Shown: piece by piece, positions 39,385-47,242 of the stretch
Numbering within the stretch: the stretch's first letter is position 1
Layout: every line of letters starts with the position of its first letter
Source of the DNA: Xenophilus azovorans DSM 13620
GTDB lineage: Bacteria > Pseudomonadota > Gammaproteobacteria > Burkholderiales > Burkholderiaceae_C
DNA length: 64,000 bases
Reading direction: 5' to 3'
NCBI RefSeq assembly: GCF_000745855.1
Contig: NZ_JQKD01000016.1
Span: forward strand, 62,001-126,000
Translations under genes and position numbers: made by a program
Notes under the pieces: generated by a model
Told to the model about the DNA's origin: nothing
Databases searched by the model: none
Seen by the model: the letters and a program-made list of their open reading frames with translations, nothing else

Positions 39385-40383
39385 TCATTCGGGCTCCACG
39401 CCCGCGGCCTTCATCAGCGCCAGCCATTGCGGCGCGTCGCGCTCGTAGACGGCGGCCAGTTCCTCCGGCGTGCCGGCCACCGGGTCCTGTCCCTGGTCGA
39501 TCAGGCGCTGCGACACCTCGGGCGTACGGATGGCGGCCACGAAAGCCTGGTTCAGTTTGCGGATCACCGGCGCCGGCGTGCCGGCCGGCACGTACACGGC
39601 CACGTAGCCCGCCAGCTCGAAGCCTTCCAGGCCCTGCTCGCCGAAGGTGGGCAGCTCGGGCAGGCCGCCCGAGCGGCGCGGCCCCGTCATGCCCAGCGCC
39701 TTGACGGCGTTGGCGCGCACCAGCGGCCGCGCGCTCACCGGGCTGCAGAAGGTGCTGTCGATCACGCCGCCGCGCAGGTCGGTGAGCGCGGCCACGTCGC
39801 CCTTGTAGGGCACGTGCTGCATCGGCAGCCCGTGGCGCATGCGCAGCAGCTCGCCGAACAGGTGCGCCGAGGAGCCCTTGCCCCAGCTGCCGTACGAGAT
39901 CGGCCGGCCCTGCGCCTTGGCCCAGCGCACGAAGCCCTGCAGGTCGGCGTACGGCGCATTGGCCGGGCCCGCGAACATCACGCTGCCCATCGACACCTGC
40001 GTCACGGGCGCGAAGCTGCGCGCCGGGTCGTAGGGCAGCTTCTTGTACGCCCCGGCGTTGTTGATGGTGGTGCTGCTGGTGGTGACGAGCACGGTGTAGC
40101 CGTCCGGCGCCGCGCTGGCCACCGCCTCGGCGCCGAGGATGGTGGCCGCGCCGGGCTTGGCCTCCACCACCACGGGCTGGCGCACCTCCTGCGCGACGCG
40201 GTCGGTCATGGCGCGCACCGCCACGTCGATGGCGCCGCCGGCGGCGAAGGGCACGACCACGCGGATCGGCCGGGACGGGAAAGCCTCCTGCGCGCGCAGC
40301 GCGGGGCAGGCGGCCGCGGCCGCGCCGGCCGTGAGCAGGCGCAGCGCATCGCGCCGCCGCGCATCGAATCGAAAGGCTGTCAT
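39385..40383 (-). CDS. Bug/TctC-type periplasmic binding protein upstream of Rieske oxygenase
   Basis: From ATG 40383 the protein has 332 residues, a signal peptide with RRRDALRLLTAG (Tat-like) and Bug motifs PIRVVVPFAAGGAID, APDGYTVLV and VPYKGD. It is the first gene of a two-gene operon with the Rieske oxygenase. A perfect inverted repeat (GTTGAT-GCT-ATCAAC) lies 28 bases upstream of the start. The ligand is probably an aromatic acid, inferred from the neighbour. Confidence 0.87.
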   Translation of the reverse strand: MTAFRFDARRRDALRLLTAGAAAAACPALRAQEAFPSRPIRVVVPFAAGGAIDVAVRAMTDRVAQEVRQPVVVEAKPGAATILGAEAVASAAPDGYTVLVTTSSTTINNAGAYKKLPYDPARSFAPVTQVSMGSVMFAGPANAPYADLQGFVRWAKAQGRPISYGSWGKGSSAHLFGELLRMRHGLPMQHVPYKGDVAALTDLRGGVIDSTFCSPVSARPLVRANAVKALGMTGPRRSGGLPELPTFGEQGLEGFELAGYVAVYVPAGTPAPVIRKLNQAFVAAIRTPEVSQRLIDQGQDPVAGTPEELAAVYERDAPQWLALMKAAGVEPE

Positions 40384-40410
40384 GGGCGTCTCCGTGGGGT
40401 TCGTTATTTT

Positions 40411-40425
40411 GTTGATGCTATCAAC
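40411..40425. promoter_or_regulatory. Perfect palindrome in Bug-Rieske promoter region
   Basis: GTTGATGCTATCAAC: 6-bp perfect arms around three bases, in the 117-bp gap between the Bug gene and the divergent VOC gene. It is a plausible operator for a MarR or GntR/IclR-type regulator; the MarR gene at 37651 is the nearest candidate. Confidence 0.5.
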
Positions 40426-40500
40426 GAGTTGGACGCAGGTCAAACCGGCACTAGCATGGGCGCGCCGCACGCACTTCGCCGCACCCGCCTCCACCCGCCC

Positions 40501-40890
40501 ATGCGCATCGATCACATCGCCCTCTGGACCGACGACCTCGACCGCTGCGTCCGCTTCTACGCCGAGCACTTCGGCGCCGAGGCCGGGCCGCTGTACCGCA
40601 ACCCCGCCAAGGGCTTCGCCTCGCGCTTCCTGTCCTTCGCGGGCGGGGCGCGCATCGAGGCGATGAGCACCACCGCGCTGCGCCCCGAGCCGGCCGCGCC
40701 CGGCGCGCAGCGCATGGGCTGGACGCACGTGGCGATGGCGGTCGGCTCCGAGGCGCAGGTCGACGCGCTCACGGCGCGGCTGCGCGAGGCCGGCCACCCG
40801 GTGCTCGACGGCCCGCGCCGCACCGGCGACGGCTACTACGAGAGCGTGGTGCTCGATCCCGACGGCAACCGCATCGAGATCACGGCATGA
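40501..40890 (+). CDS. VOC/glyoxalase-like protein
   Basis: A 129-residue single-domain vicinal-oxygen-chelate protein: RIDHIALWTDDLDRCVRFY at the start, THVAMAVGSEAQVD in the middle and VVLDPDGNRIEIT at the end. The His of DHIAL, His of THVAM and Glu of RIEIT correspond to metal-binding positions. VOC enzymes range from glyoxalase I to lyases and resistance proteins, so the activity is not assigned. It is divergent from the Bug-Rieske operon and may be controlled by the same palindrome. Confidence 0.82.
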   Translation: MRIDHIALWTDDLDRCVRFYAEHFGAEAGPLYRNPAKGFASRFLSFAGGARIEAMSTTALRPEPAAPGAQRMGWTHVAMAVGSEAQVDALTARLREAGHPVLDGPRRTGDGYYESVVLDPDGNRIEITA

Positions 40891-40951
40891 GCCCACGCCC
40901 GGCCGTTCCGAAGGGGGCTCGCACCGCGGTGCGAAGCACGGAGGTTGCCCG

Positions 40952-41317
40952 ATGAGCCAATTGAGCGACACCCTGCACGACGTCTTCGCCAGCCTGGGGC
41001 CGGTGCGCATCGCGCGCATGTTCGGCGGCTACGGCGTCTACCACGACGACCTGATGTTCGCGCTGGTGGTGCGCGAGGTGCTCTACCTGAAGACCGACGC
41101 GCAGACGCTGCCGCACTTCGAGGCGCTGGCGCTGCCGGCCTTCAGCTTCGAGCGCCAGGGCAGGAAGATGACGACCTCCTACCGCCAGGCGCCCGAGACG
41201 GTATTCGAGGACCGGCAGGCGGCCGCGCTGTGGGCACGGCGCGCGGTCGAGGCGGCCCTGCGCACGGCCAACGCCCCCAGGCCGACGCGCAAGACGAAGA
41301 AGAAGCCTGGCCGCTGA
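40952..41317 (+). CDS. TfoX N-terminal-domain protein
   Basis: A 121-residue protein consisting only of the TfoX-N fold: MFGGYGVYHDDLMFALV, YLKTDAQT and SYRQAPETVFED, ending in a Lys/Arg-rich tail (RKTKKKPGR). The TfoX/Sxy family is known for the competence regulator, but stand-alone N-domain proteins are widespread and uncharacterised. The C-terminal TfoX domain needed for competence control is missing. It ends four bases from the convergent radical SAM gene. Confidence 0.85.
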   Translation: MSQLSDTLHDVFASLGPVRIARMFGGYGVYHDDLMFALVVREVLYLKTDAQTLPHFEALALPAFSFERQGRKMTTSYRQAPETVFEDRQAAALWARRAVEAALRTANAPRPTRKTKKKPGR

Positions 41318-41320
41318 AGG

Positions 41321-42415
41321 TCAGAACAGGCTGCCCTGCCCGTCCTCCCGCGGCGGGCGGAAGGCCGAGAGGTCCATCACGATGCGCTCGCGGTTGAAGC
41401 CGATGCGCCGCGTGGCCTTGGCGAAGCGCTGCCCGATCAGCTCGGCCCAGGTGCCGGTGCCTTTCATGCGGGTGCCCCAGTCGGCGTCGTAGTCCTTGCC
41501 GCCGCGCATCTCGCGGATGCGCGCCATGATGCGCGCCGCGCGCTGCGGGTGGTGCACGTCGAGCCACTCGCGGAACAGCGGCGCCACCTCCCACGGCAGG
41601 CGGATCACCGTGTAGAAGGCGCTGCGCGCGCCGGCGTCCCAGGCGGCCTCGAGCACCTGTTCCATGTCCTCCGTGACGAAGGGAATCTGCGGCGCCACGC
41701 TCACGCCCACCGGCACGCCTGCCTCGGCCAGCGTGCGGATGGTGCGCAGCCGACGGTGCGGCGCGGCGGCGCGCGGCTCCAGCGCGCGTGCGACTTCGCC
41801 GTCGAGCGTGGTCACGGTCACGTAGACGGCCGCCAGGTGCTGCGCGGCCATGGGTGCGATCAGGTCGAGGTCGCGCTCCACGGCGCTGGACTTGGTGACC
41901 AGCGCGAAGGGGTGCCGCGCCTGCTGCAGCACCTCGATCACCGAGCGCGTGAGGCGCAGTTCGCGCTCGATGGGCTGGTAGCAGTCGGTGGCGGTGCCGA
42001 TGGCGATCTCGGCCGGTTGGTAGCGCGGGCGTGCCAGTTCCTGGCGCAGCACCTGGGCGATGTTGCGCTTGGCGATCAGCTTGGTCTCGAAATCGAGGCC
42101 CGGCGAGAGGTTGAGGTAGCTGTGCGTAGGCCGGGCGAAGCAGTAGATGCAGCCGTGCTCGCAGCCGCGGTACGGGTTGAGCGAGCGCTCGAAGGGGATG
42201 TCGGGCGAGTCGTTGCCGCCGAGCACGGACTTCGCGTCCTCGAAGCGCACCTCGGTGGCCACGGCGTCCGGGGCGGCGGTGACGAAGTCCTCTTCCTCGA
42301 GCGTGCCCCAGCCGTCGTCGAAGCTGCCCCGCGCCTCCTTCTCGAAGCGGTGCGCCAGCCGCGAGGCCGCGCCGCGGCCCTTGATGGCATGCAGGGGGAT
42401 GTGGGTGTCGGCCAT
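41321..42415 (-). CDS. PA0069-type radical SAM protein (SplB-like)
   Basis: Starting at ATG 42415, the 364-residue protein has the radical SAM cluster motif CEHGCIYC inside NPYRGCEHGCIYCFAR near residue 90. It is related to the DNA photoproduct lyase SplB and to Rv2578c/PA0069-type proteins, whose reaction is unknown. The start is close to a strong LexA box at 42420-42439, so the gene should be SOS-controlled, which fits a DNA-repair role. ATG 42415 is chosen because longer frames run through the LexA box. It is divergent from a GbsR-like regulator. Confidence 0.88.
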   Translation of the reverse strand: MADTHIPLHAIKGRGAASRLAHRFEKEARGSFDDGWGTLEEEDFVTAAPDAVATEVRFEDAKSVLGGNDSPDIPFERSLNPYRGCEHGCIYCFARPTHSYLNLSPGLDFETKLIAKRNIAQVLRQELARPRYQPAEIAIGTATDCYQPIERELRLTRSVIEVLQQARHPFALVTKSSAVERDLDLIAPMAAQHLAAVYVTVTTLDGEVARALEPRAAAPHRRLRTIRTLAEAGVPVGVSVAPQIPFVTEDMEQVLEAAWDAGARSAFYTVIRLPWEVAPLFREWLDVHHPQRAARIMARIREMRGGKDYDADWGTRMKGTGTWAELIGQRFAKATRRIGFNRERIVMDLSAFRPPREDGQGSLF

Positions 42416-42419
42416 GGAA

Positions 42420-42439
42420 TACTGTACATAAATACAGTT
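42420..42439. promoter_or_regulatory. LexA (SOS) box before radical SAM gene
   Basis: TACTGTACATAAATACAGTT contains CTGT-N8-ACAG and matches the E. coli consensus TACTGTATATATATACAGTA at 17 of 20 positions. It ends five bases from the ATG of the radical SAM gene at 42415. Confidence 0.85.
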
Positions 42440-42483
42440 TTCATCGCTTATCGACATTTCAACGGCGGCGCTCTCTTCGATCA

Positions 42484-42503
42484 ATTTCTTTGTTGACAGA
42501 AAT
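42484..42503. promoter_or_regulatory. Candidate GbsR operator, copy 1 (regulator promoter)
   Basis: ATTTCT-TTGTTGAC-AGAAAT has perfect 6-bp arms and covers the -35 element TTGACA of the regulator's promoter. A near copy lies at 43163 before the downstream operon; the shared core is ATTTCT-N-T-N-TTGAC-N-GAAAT-N-TCG-N-AA. Confidence 0.65.
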
Positions 42504-42520
42504 TTCGGAAACCATACACT
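42493..42520 (+). promoter_or_regulatory. Sigma-70 promoter of GbsR-like gene
   Basis: TTGACA (42493-42498), 16 bp, TACACT (42515-42520). The ATG at 42528 is only eight bases beyond, so the mRNA would be leaderless or nearly so. Confidence 0.65.
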
Positions 42521-42527
42521 GAGCGCC

Positions 42528-43130
42528 ATGGAACTGACCGAACTGCAACGCAAGTTCGTCCTGCACTGGGGCGAGATGGGCTCGATGTGGGGCGTCAACC
42601 GCACCGTCTCGCAGATCCACGCCCTGCTCTTCGTGCACGGCAAGCCCATGCATGCCGAGGCGCTGTCGGAGACGCTGAACGTCGCCCGCTCCAACGTGAG
42701 CAACAGCCTCAAGGAGCTGCAGGCCTGGAACCTGGTGCGCGTGACGCACGTGCTGGGCGACCGGCGCGACTACTTCGAGACCAGCGTCGACGTGTGGGAG
42801 CTGTTCCGCACCGTGGTGCGCGAGCGAAAGGAGCGCGAGTTCGACCCCACCACCCGCCTGCTGCGCGAGATCGTCGCCAGCCCCGACTTCGCCCGCGAGC
42901 CGGCCGACGCGCAGGACCGCATCCGCGCGACGATGGAACTGATGGACAAGCTCGGCGCCTGGGCCGACGAGATGCTGCGCCTGTCGCCCGGCACGCTGGA
43001 CAAGGTGCTCAGCCTGGGCGCCAGCGTGCAGCGCTTCGTGCGCGGCGACGCGGCGGCCAGGGCGCCCCGGCCCGGCGGCCCGGACGGCGACGACGAGGCC
43101 GACCGCCATGCCAGCCTGCCCATGCTCTGA
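42528..43130 (+). CDS. GbsR/MarR-family regulator
   Basis: A 200-residue GbsR-type protein: RKFVLHWGEMGSMWGVNRTVSQIHALLFVHGKPM, of which the core GSMWGVNRTVSQIH is the family signature, then LNVARSNVSNSLKELQ as recognition helix. The C-terminal region (about residues 85-170) is helical and ends in a disordered Asp/Gly-rich tail. GbsR of Bacillus senses choline, but most homologues have unknown ligands. It is followed by its own terminator and by an operon whose upstream region repeats the regulator's operator-like sequence. Confidence 0.88.
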   Translation: MELTELQRKFVLHWGEMGSMWGVNRTVSQIHALLFVHGKPMHAEALSETLNVARSNVSNSLKELQAWNLVRVTHVLGDRRDYFETSVDVWELFRTVVRERKEREFDPTTRLLREIVASPDFAREPADAQDRIRATMELMDKLGAWADEMLRLSPGTLDKVLSLGASVQRFVRGDAAARAPRPGGPDGDDEADRHASLPML

Positions 43131-43154
43131 GATCGCTTTCCGGTCTCTTTTTTT
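43129..43154 (+). terminator. Intrinsic terminator after GbsR-like gene
   Basis: Stem GAGATCG / CGGTCTC (one G-U pair), loop CTTTC, then seven T residues. It separates the regulator from the following operon. Confidence 0.7.
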
Positions 43155-43162
43155 GCACCTTT

Positions 43163-43182
43163 ATTTCTGTTTTGACTGAAAT
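43163..43182. promoter_or_regulatory. Candidate GbsR operator, copy 2 (operon promoter)
   Basis: ATTTCT-GTTTTGAC-TGAAAT, with ATATCGAAAG following, repeats the site before the regulator at 42484. It lies 17 bases before the first gene of the operon. A -10 element at standard spacing from TTGACT would fall on the start codon, so the true promoter position is unclear. Confidence 0.6.
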
Positions 43183-43198
43183 ATCGAAAGTGACGATC

Positions 43199-43660
43199 AT
43201 GAAGGCCAGCCCCGCCTATCCGCTCACCCTCTACTACGACGGCAGCTGCCGCCTGTGCAGCGGCGAGATCCGCCACCTCCAGGCGCGCGACCGCGCCGGC
43301 CGGCTCGCCTTCGTGGACTGCTCGCCGGCGGACTTCACCGGCGGCCCCGCCCCGCGCGCCGCGCTGATGGAGGCCATCCACGCGGTGGACGCGGCGGGCC
43401 GCGTCTACGTCGGCATCGACACCTTCCGCGCCGCCTACGCCGCCGCCGGCCTGCCGCTGGTGAGCGGCCTGCTCGGCCTGCCGCTCGTCTCGCAGGCCGC
43501 GCGGCGCGCCTACCCGGTGCTGGTGCGCCACCGGTACCGCCTGCCGGGCTGGCTGATCGGCCCGCTGTTCGAGCGTGCGGCGCGCCGTGCCGCACGCCGC
43601 AGCGCAGGCTGCCGGGAGGGCGCCTGCACCGTCCCCGGCGGCGCACAGGGAGGCCGCTGA
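43199..43660 (+). CDS. DCC family thiol-disulfide protein (DUF393)
   Basis: The 153-residue protein has the DCC-family start LTLYYDGSCRLCSGEI with a CxxC thiol pair, the LAFVDCSPADF segment and a C-terminal RHRYRLPGWLIG typical of the family. The fold is thioredoxin-like; a redox role is inferred. It is the first gene of the GbsR-linked operon, and its stop overlaps the next start by one base. The C-terminal end is Arg/Ala-rich. Confidence 0.85.
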   Translation: MKASPAYPLTLYYDGSCRLCSGEIRHLQARDRAGRLAFVDCSPADFTGGPAPRAALMEAIHAVDAAGRVYVGIDTFRAAYAAAGLPLVSGLLGLPLVSQAARRAYPVLVRHRYRLPGWLIGPLFERAARRAARRSAGCREGACTVPGGAQGGR

Positions 43661-44547
43661 TGCGCGTCCTGCTCGCCGGCGCCAGCGGCTTCGTCGGCCG
43701 CGCCGTGGCGCACGCACTCACCGGCGCGGGGCACACGGTCATTGCCCGCAGCCGCCGCAGCGCGCCCGCGCTGGACTTCACCCACGCCACGCGGCCGCAG
43801 GACTGGCGGCCCCACCTCGCCGGCATCGACGCCGTGGTCAACGCGGTCGGCGTGCTGCGCGATTCGCCGCGCGCGCCGATGGCGGCCGTCCATGCCGCCG
43901 CCCCGCAGGCGCTGTTCGAGGCCTGCGCGCAGGCCGGCGTGCGGCGCGTCGTGCACATCTCCGCGCTGGGCATCGAGCGCAATCCGACCCGCTACGCGCA
44001 GACCAAGCGCGCGGCCGACGCGGCGCTGCTGCGGCTGACGCAGGCCGGCGCGCTCGACGGCCTGGTGCTGCGGCCGAGCCTGGTCTTCGGCAGCGGCGGC
44101 GCGAGCAGCCGGCTGTTCGTCGCGCTGTCGCACCTGCCGCTGCTGACGCTGCCGCGCCCCGTGCTGCACGCCCGCGTGCAGCCGCTGGCGGTGGACGAAC
44201 TGGCCGAGGCCGTCGCCGCGCTGCTCCCGACGTGCGGGCAGGGCGGGCTGATGGAACTCGGTGGACCCGAGGCGCTGACGCTGGCCGGCTTCATCGCCAG
44301 CCTGCGCGCGCAGCGCGGCGCCACCCCGGCCCGTGTGCTGCCCCTGCCCGGCTGGGCCACCCGCGCCAGCGCCTGGCTGGGCGACCAGGTGCCCGTCTCG
44401 CCCTGGTGCAGCGAGACGCTGGCGCTGCTGGCCACCGACAACATCGCCGCACCGGGCCGGCTCGCGCATCTGCTCGGCCGGCCGGCCACGCCGCCTTCCG
44501 CCCTGCTCGCCACGCTGGCCGGGCCGCCGGCTGCCCACGCCGCATGA
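43660..44547 (+). CDS. SDR-type NAD(P)-binding protein
   Basis: The 295-residue protein has the Rossmann motif VLLAGASGFVGRAV, VVNAVGVLRDS and the YAQTKRAADAAL Tyr-Lys pair. Related proteins of the complex-I NDUFA9-like/YesF type are often fused to or next to a DoxX-like membrane protein, as here. The start overlaps the DCC stop; the stop overlaps the DoxX remnant start (ATGA). The substrate is unknown; quinone- or lipid-linked chemistry is a guess from neighbours. Confidence 0.82.
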   Translation: MRVLLAGASGFVGRAVAHALTGAGHTVIARSRRSAPALDFTHATRPQDWRPHLAGIDAVVNAVGVLRDSPRAPMAAVHAAAPQALFEACAQAGVRRVVHISALGIERNPTRYAQTKRAADAALLRLTQAGALDGLVLRPSLVFGSGGASSRLFVALSHLPLLTLPRPVLHARVQPLAVDELAEAVAALLPTCGQGGLMELGGPEALTLAGFIASLRAQRGATPARVLPLPGWATRASAWLGDQVPVSPWCSETLALLATDNIAAPGRLAHLLGRPATPPSALLATLAGPPAAHAA

Positions 44548-44802
44548 ACCCCATTCGCGCCCTGCACCTGAGCCTGGTCGCCGTCTGGCTGGGCACGGCG
44601 CTGGCGAGCGCCCTCGAAGCGCACGGCCAGAGCGCGCAACTGCTGCACGACGCGGGCATCGCCGACCCACGCTGGCAGGCCGCGCTGATCTGGGCCGGCG
44701 TTGTGGCTGCATCCGCTCGGCCCGCTGCTCAAGAACCTGCCCATCGCCGCCGCCCTGTGGCTGCTGATGAACGCCCACGACCACGGAGGAAGCACCGCGT
44801 GA
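44544..44802 (+). pseudogene. DoxX-like membrane gene with internal deletion and frameshift
   Basis: Codons 1-52 from ATG 44544 encode the usual start of a DoxX-like protein (LHLSLVAVWLGTAL, GQSAQLLHDAGI). From 44701, in the +1 frame, the usual C-terminal end follows: LWLHPLGPLLKNLPIAAALW to a stop at 44802. The middle, about 45 residues with two transmembrane helices in relatives, is missing, and the join shifts the frame. In the original frame translation runs on without a stop through the next gene to 45269. Either a true deletion or an assembly error explains this; ancestry as DoxX is from recalled family features. Confidence 0.7.
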
Positions 44803-45269
44803 ACACCTACCTGCTCCTGAAGACCGCCCACATCGTCTCCAGCGTGGTGCTGGTGGGCACGGGCTTCGGCTCGGCCTTCTACCTCTTCTTCGCCAACCGC
44901 AGCGGCGACGTGCGGGCGCAGGCCGTCGTCGCGCGGCTGGTGGTGCGGGCCGACCTGTGGTTCACCACGCCGGCCGTGGTCGCCCAGCCCGCCACCGGCA
45001 TCGCGCTGGCCCACATGGCGGGCTGGCCGCTGGCGACGCCGTGGCTGGCCTGGTCGATCGCGCTGTACCTGCTGGCCGGGGCCTGCTGGCTGCCGGTGCT
45101 GTGGCTGCAGCTGCGCATGGCCCGCATGGCGCAGCAGGCGGCCGTACAGGACGCGGCACTGCCCGCCGGCTACCTGCGCCTGGCGCGCTGGTGGGAAGGG
45201 CTGGGCTACCCCGCCTTCGCCGCCATGCTGGCCGTGTACTGGCTGATGGTGAACAAGCCGGCCTTGTAA
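44799..45269 (+). CDS. DUF2269-family integral membrane protein
   Basis: A 156-residue membrane protein starting at GTG 44799, behind the strong ribosome site GGAGGA. It has four hydrophobic helices with LLKTAHIVSSVVLVGTGFGSAFY and a C-terminal GLGYPAFAAMLAVYWLMV. This matches the DUF2269 (YozB-like) group, of unknown function; the conserved His of KTAHIV is kept. It overlaps the stop of the DoxX remnant by four bases (GTGA), so the original operon was translationally coupled. Confidence 0.82.
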   Translation: MNTYLLLKTAHIVSSVVLVGTGFGSAFYLFFANRSGDVRAQAVVARLVVRADLWFTTPAVVAQPATGIALAHMAGWPLATPWLAWSIALYLLAGACWLPVLWLQLRMARMAQQAAVQDAALPAGYLRLARWWEGLGYPAFAAMLAVYWLMVNKPAL

Positions 45270-45293
45270 ACGCCCCGAAAGAGAGGACTGCCG

Positions 45294-46217
45294 ATGACAC
45301 ACGCTCCCACCTGCACGACCTCCGGCGCACCCGCGGCGGCGCACCGCGCCCCGACATCGCAGGACACGCAGGCCTACTTCACCGAGACGGCGCACGACTA
45401 CCGCGCCTGGAGCCCGGGCTACAACATGCACTTCGGCTTCTGGCGCGCGGGGCTGAATCCGCTGCGGCGCGAGCCCATGCTGGAGGCGATGAACCATGCG
45501 GTGGGCGAGGCCCTGGCCCTGCCCGCCGGCACGCCCGCCTGCGTGGTGGACCTGGGCTGCGGCGCCGGTGCGGCGGCGCGCACGCTGCTGCGCCGCTGGC
45601 CGCTGCTGCATGCGGTGACGGTGACCAACGTGCCGGTGCAGAACGACATCGCCCGCGCGCTCGATGCGCCGGCCGGCGTGGCCGGCCGGGCGGTGCACCT
45701 GGCCGCCGACTTCACCCGCACCGGCCTGCCCGCCGCCCAGGCCAACGGCGCCTGGGCGCTGGAAAGCGCCTGCTACGCGCCCGGCGACGACAAGCGCGCC
45801 TTCTGCCGCGAGGCGGCGCGGCTGCTCAAGCCCGGCGCGCGGCTGGTGGTGGTCGACGGCTTCCTGCTGCGCGGGCGGCCCGGGCGCATCGCCGGCCGGC
45901 TGCACCGCCTCTGGGCCGACAGCTGGGCGGTGCCCACCCTGGCGCGCCGGGACGACTTCCTCGCCGCGCTGCGCGCCGAGGGCTTCGAGCAGGTGCGCTT
46001 CCGTTCGCTGCGCTGGCGCATCGCGCCGAGCGCGCTGCACGTGCCCTGGCTCGCCACGCGCTTCGCCATCGCCGCGCTGTGGAAGGCGCGCGGTCGCCTC
46101 ACGCCCTGGCGCCGCCGGCACATCGTCGCCAGCTACTGCGCGCTGGCGCTGGGCCTGTTCTGGCGCGATTTCGACTATGGCATGGTCACGGCCGTGCGAG
46201 CACACGACAAGACATGA
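45294..46217 (+). CDS. SAM-dependent methyltransferase
   Basis: A 307-residue class I methyltransferase with motif I VVDLGCGAGAAARTL near residue 82 and the later GARLVVVDGFLL. The region YNMHFGFW before motif I resembles sterol, tocopherol and cyclopropane-type small-lipid methyltransferases, suggesting a hydrophobic acceptor. It starts 24 bp after the DUF2269 gene and overlaps the membrane-SRPBCC gene (ATGA). Acceptor substrate unknown. Confidence 0.8.
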   Translation: MTHAPTCTTSGAPAAAHRAPTSQDTQAYFTETAHDYRAWSPGYNMHFGFWRAGLNPLRREPMLEAMNHAVGEALALPAGTPACVVDLGCGAGAAARTLLRRWPLLHAVTVTNVPVQNDIARALDAPAGVAGRAVHLAADFTRTGLPAAQANGAWALESACYAPGDDKRAFCREAARLLKPGARLVVVDGFLLRGRPGRIAGRLHRLWADSWAVPTLARRDDFLAALRAEGFEQVRFRSLRWRIAPSALHVPWLATRFAIAALWKARGRLTPWRRRHIVASYCALALGLFWRDFDYGMVTAVRAHDKT

Positions 46218-47242
46218 ACGACACGACCGACCTGCCGCAGCCTGCGCAGTCCCGCACCCTGGCCTTCTCCGGCTGGTACCCGTACCTGATGGGCGCCGTC
46301 GTCGGGCTGGGCCTGCGGCTGGTGTTCAGCGGCAGCCCCGGCGGCCGCTACTCGGCCATGCTGGCAGCCTTCATCTACCTGGCGCCGGCGCTGTGCGGCG
46401 CGGTGACGGTGTACGTGGCCGAGCGCCGCGCACGCCGCGGCTGGCGCTACTACCTGTTCGCGCCCTGGCTTTCCACGGCGCTGATGGTGGCCGGCGCGCT
46501 GACGATCCTGGTCGAGGGCTGGATCTGCGCCATCGTCATCTTTCCGCTGTTCATGCTGCTGGGCAGCGTGGGCGGCCTGCTGATGGGGCTGCTGTGCCGG
46601 CTCACCCGCTGGCCGCGCCACGCGCTCCACGGCTTCGCGGTGCTGCCCCTGGCGCTGGGCATGGTGGAGCCGGACCTGCCCAACCCCGTGGCGCGCTCGC
46701 AGGCCAGCCACGCCACCTTCATCGCCGCGCCGCCCGACAGCGTGTGGGCGGCGCTCAACGACGTGCGCGGCATCCGCGAGGAGGAGCTGGCCGGCGTGTG
46801 GGCCTACCGCATCGGCGTGCCGCGCCCGCTGGAGAGCATCACCGAGACCGTTGCCGTCGGCCCCGACACGCCCGTGGGCCGCATCCGCCGCATGCAGTGG
46901 GACCGCGGCGTGCGCTTCGACGGCCTCGTCACGACGTGGCAACCGGGGCGCGAGCTGGCCTGGCGCTACCGCTTCGGGCCCGGCTCGGTGCCGCCCGGCG
47001 CGCTGGACGACCACGTGCAGGTCGGCGGCCACTACTTCGACCTGAACGAGACCCGCTTCACGCTGACGCCCAGGGACGGCGGCACCGAACTGCGCATCGA
47101 CGTGCACTGGCGCACCAGCACGCACTTCAACTGGTACGCGAACGCCGCCGCGCGCCTGCTGATCGGCAACTTCACGGAGGGGATCCTGGACTTCTACAAG
47201 GCCCGCGCGGAGCAACTGGCGCTGGAGGGCGGACAGCGATGA
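46214..47242 (+). CDS. Membrane protein with C-terminal SRPBCC-like domain
   Basis: The 342-residue protein has about four transmembrane helices in its first 150 residues. The remainder, beginning near HATFIAAPPDSVWAALNDV, is a START/SRPBCC-like lipid-binding fold, typical of polyketide cyclase/dehydrase relatives. A membrane anchor fused to a hydrophobic-ligand-binding pocket suits a lipid- or quinone-handling role. It is coupled by overlapping starts and stops to both neighbours. Function unknown. Confidence 0.75.
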   Translation: MNDTTDLPQPAQSRTLAFSGWYPYLMGAVVGLGLRLVFSGSPGGRYSAMLAAFIYLAPALCGAVTVYVAERRARRGWRYYLFAPWLSTALMVAGALTILVEGWICAIVIFPLFMLLGSVGGLLMGLLCRLTRWPRHALHGFAVLPLALGMVEPDLPNPVARSQASHATFIAAPPDSVWAALNDVRGIREEELAGVWAYRIGVPRPLESITETVAVGPDTPVGRIRRMQWDRGVRFDGLVTTWQPGRELAWRYRFGPGSVPPGALDDHVQVGGHYFDLNETRFTLTPRDGGTELRIDVHWRTSTHFNWYANAAARLLIGNFTEGILDFYKARAEQLALEGGQR

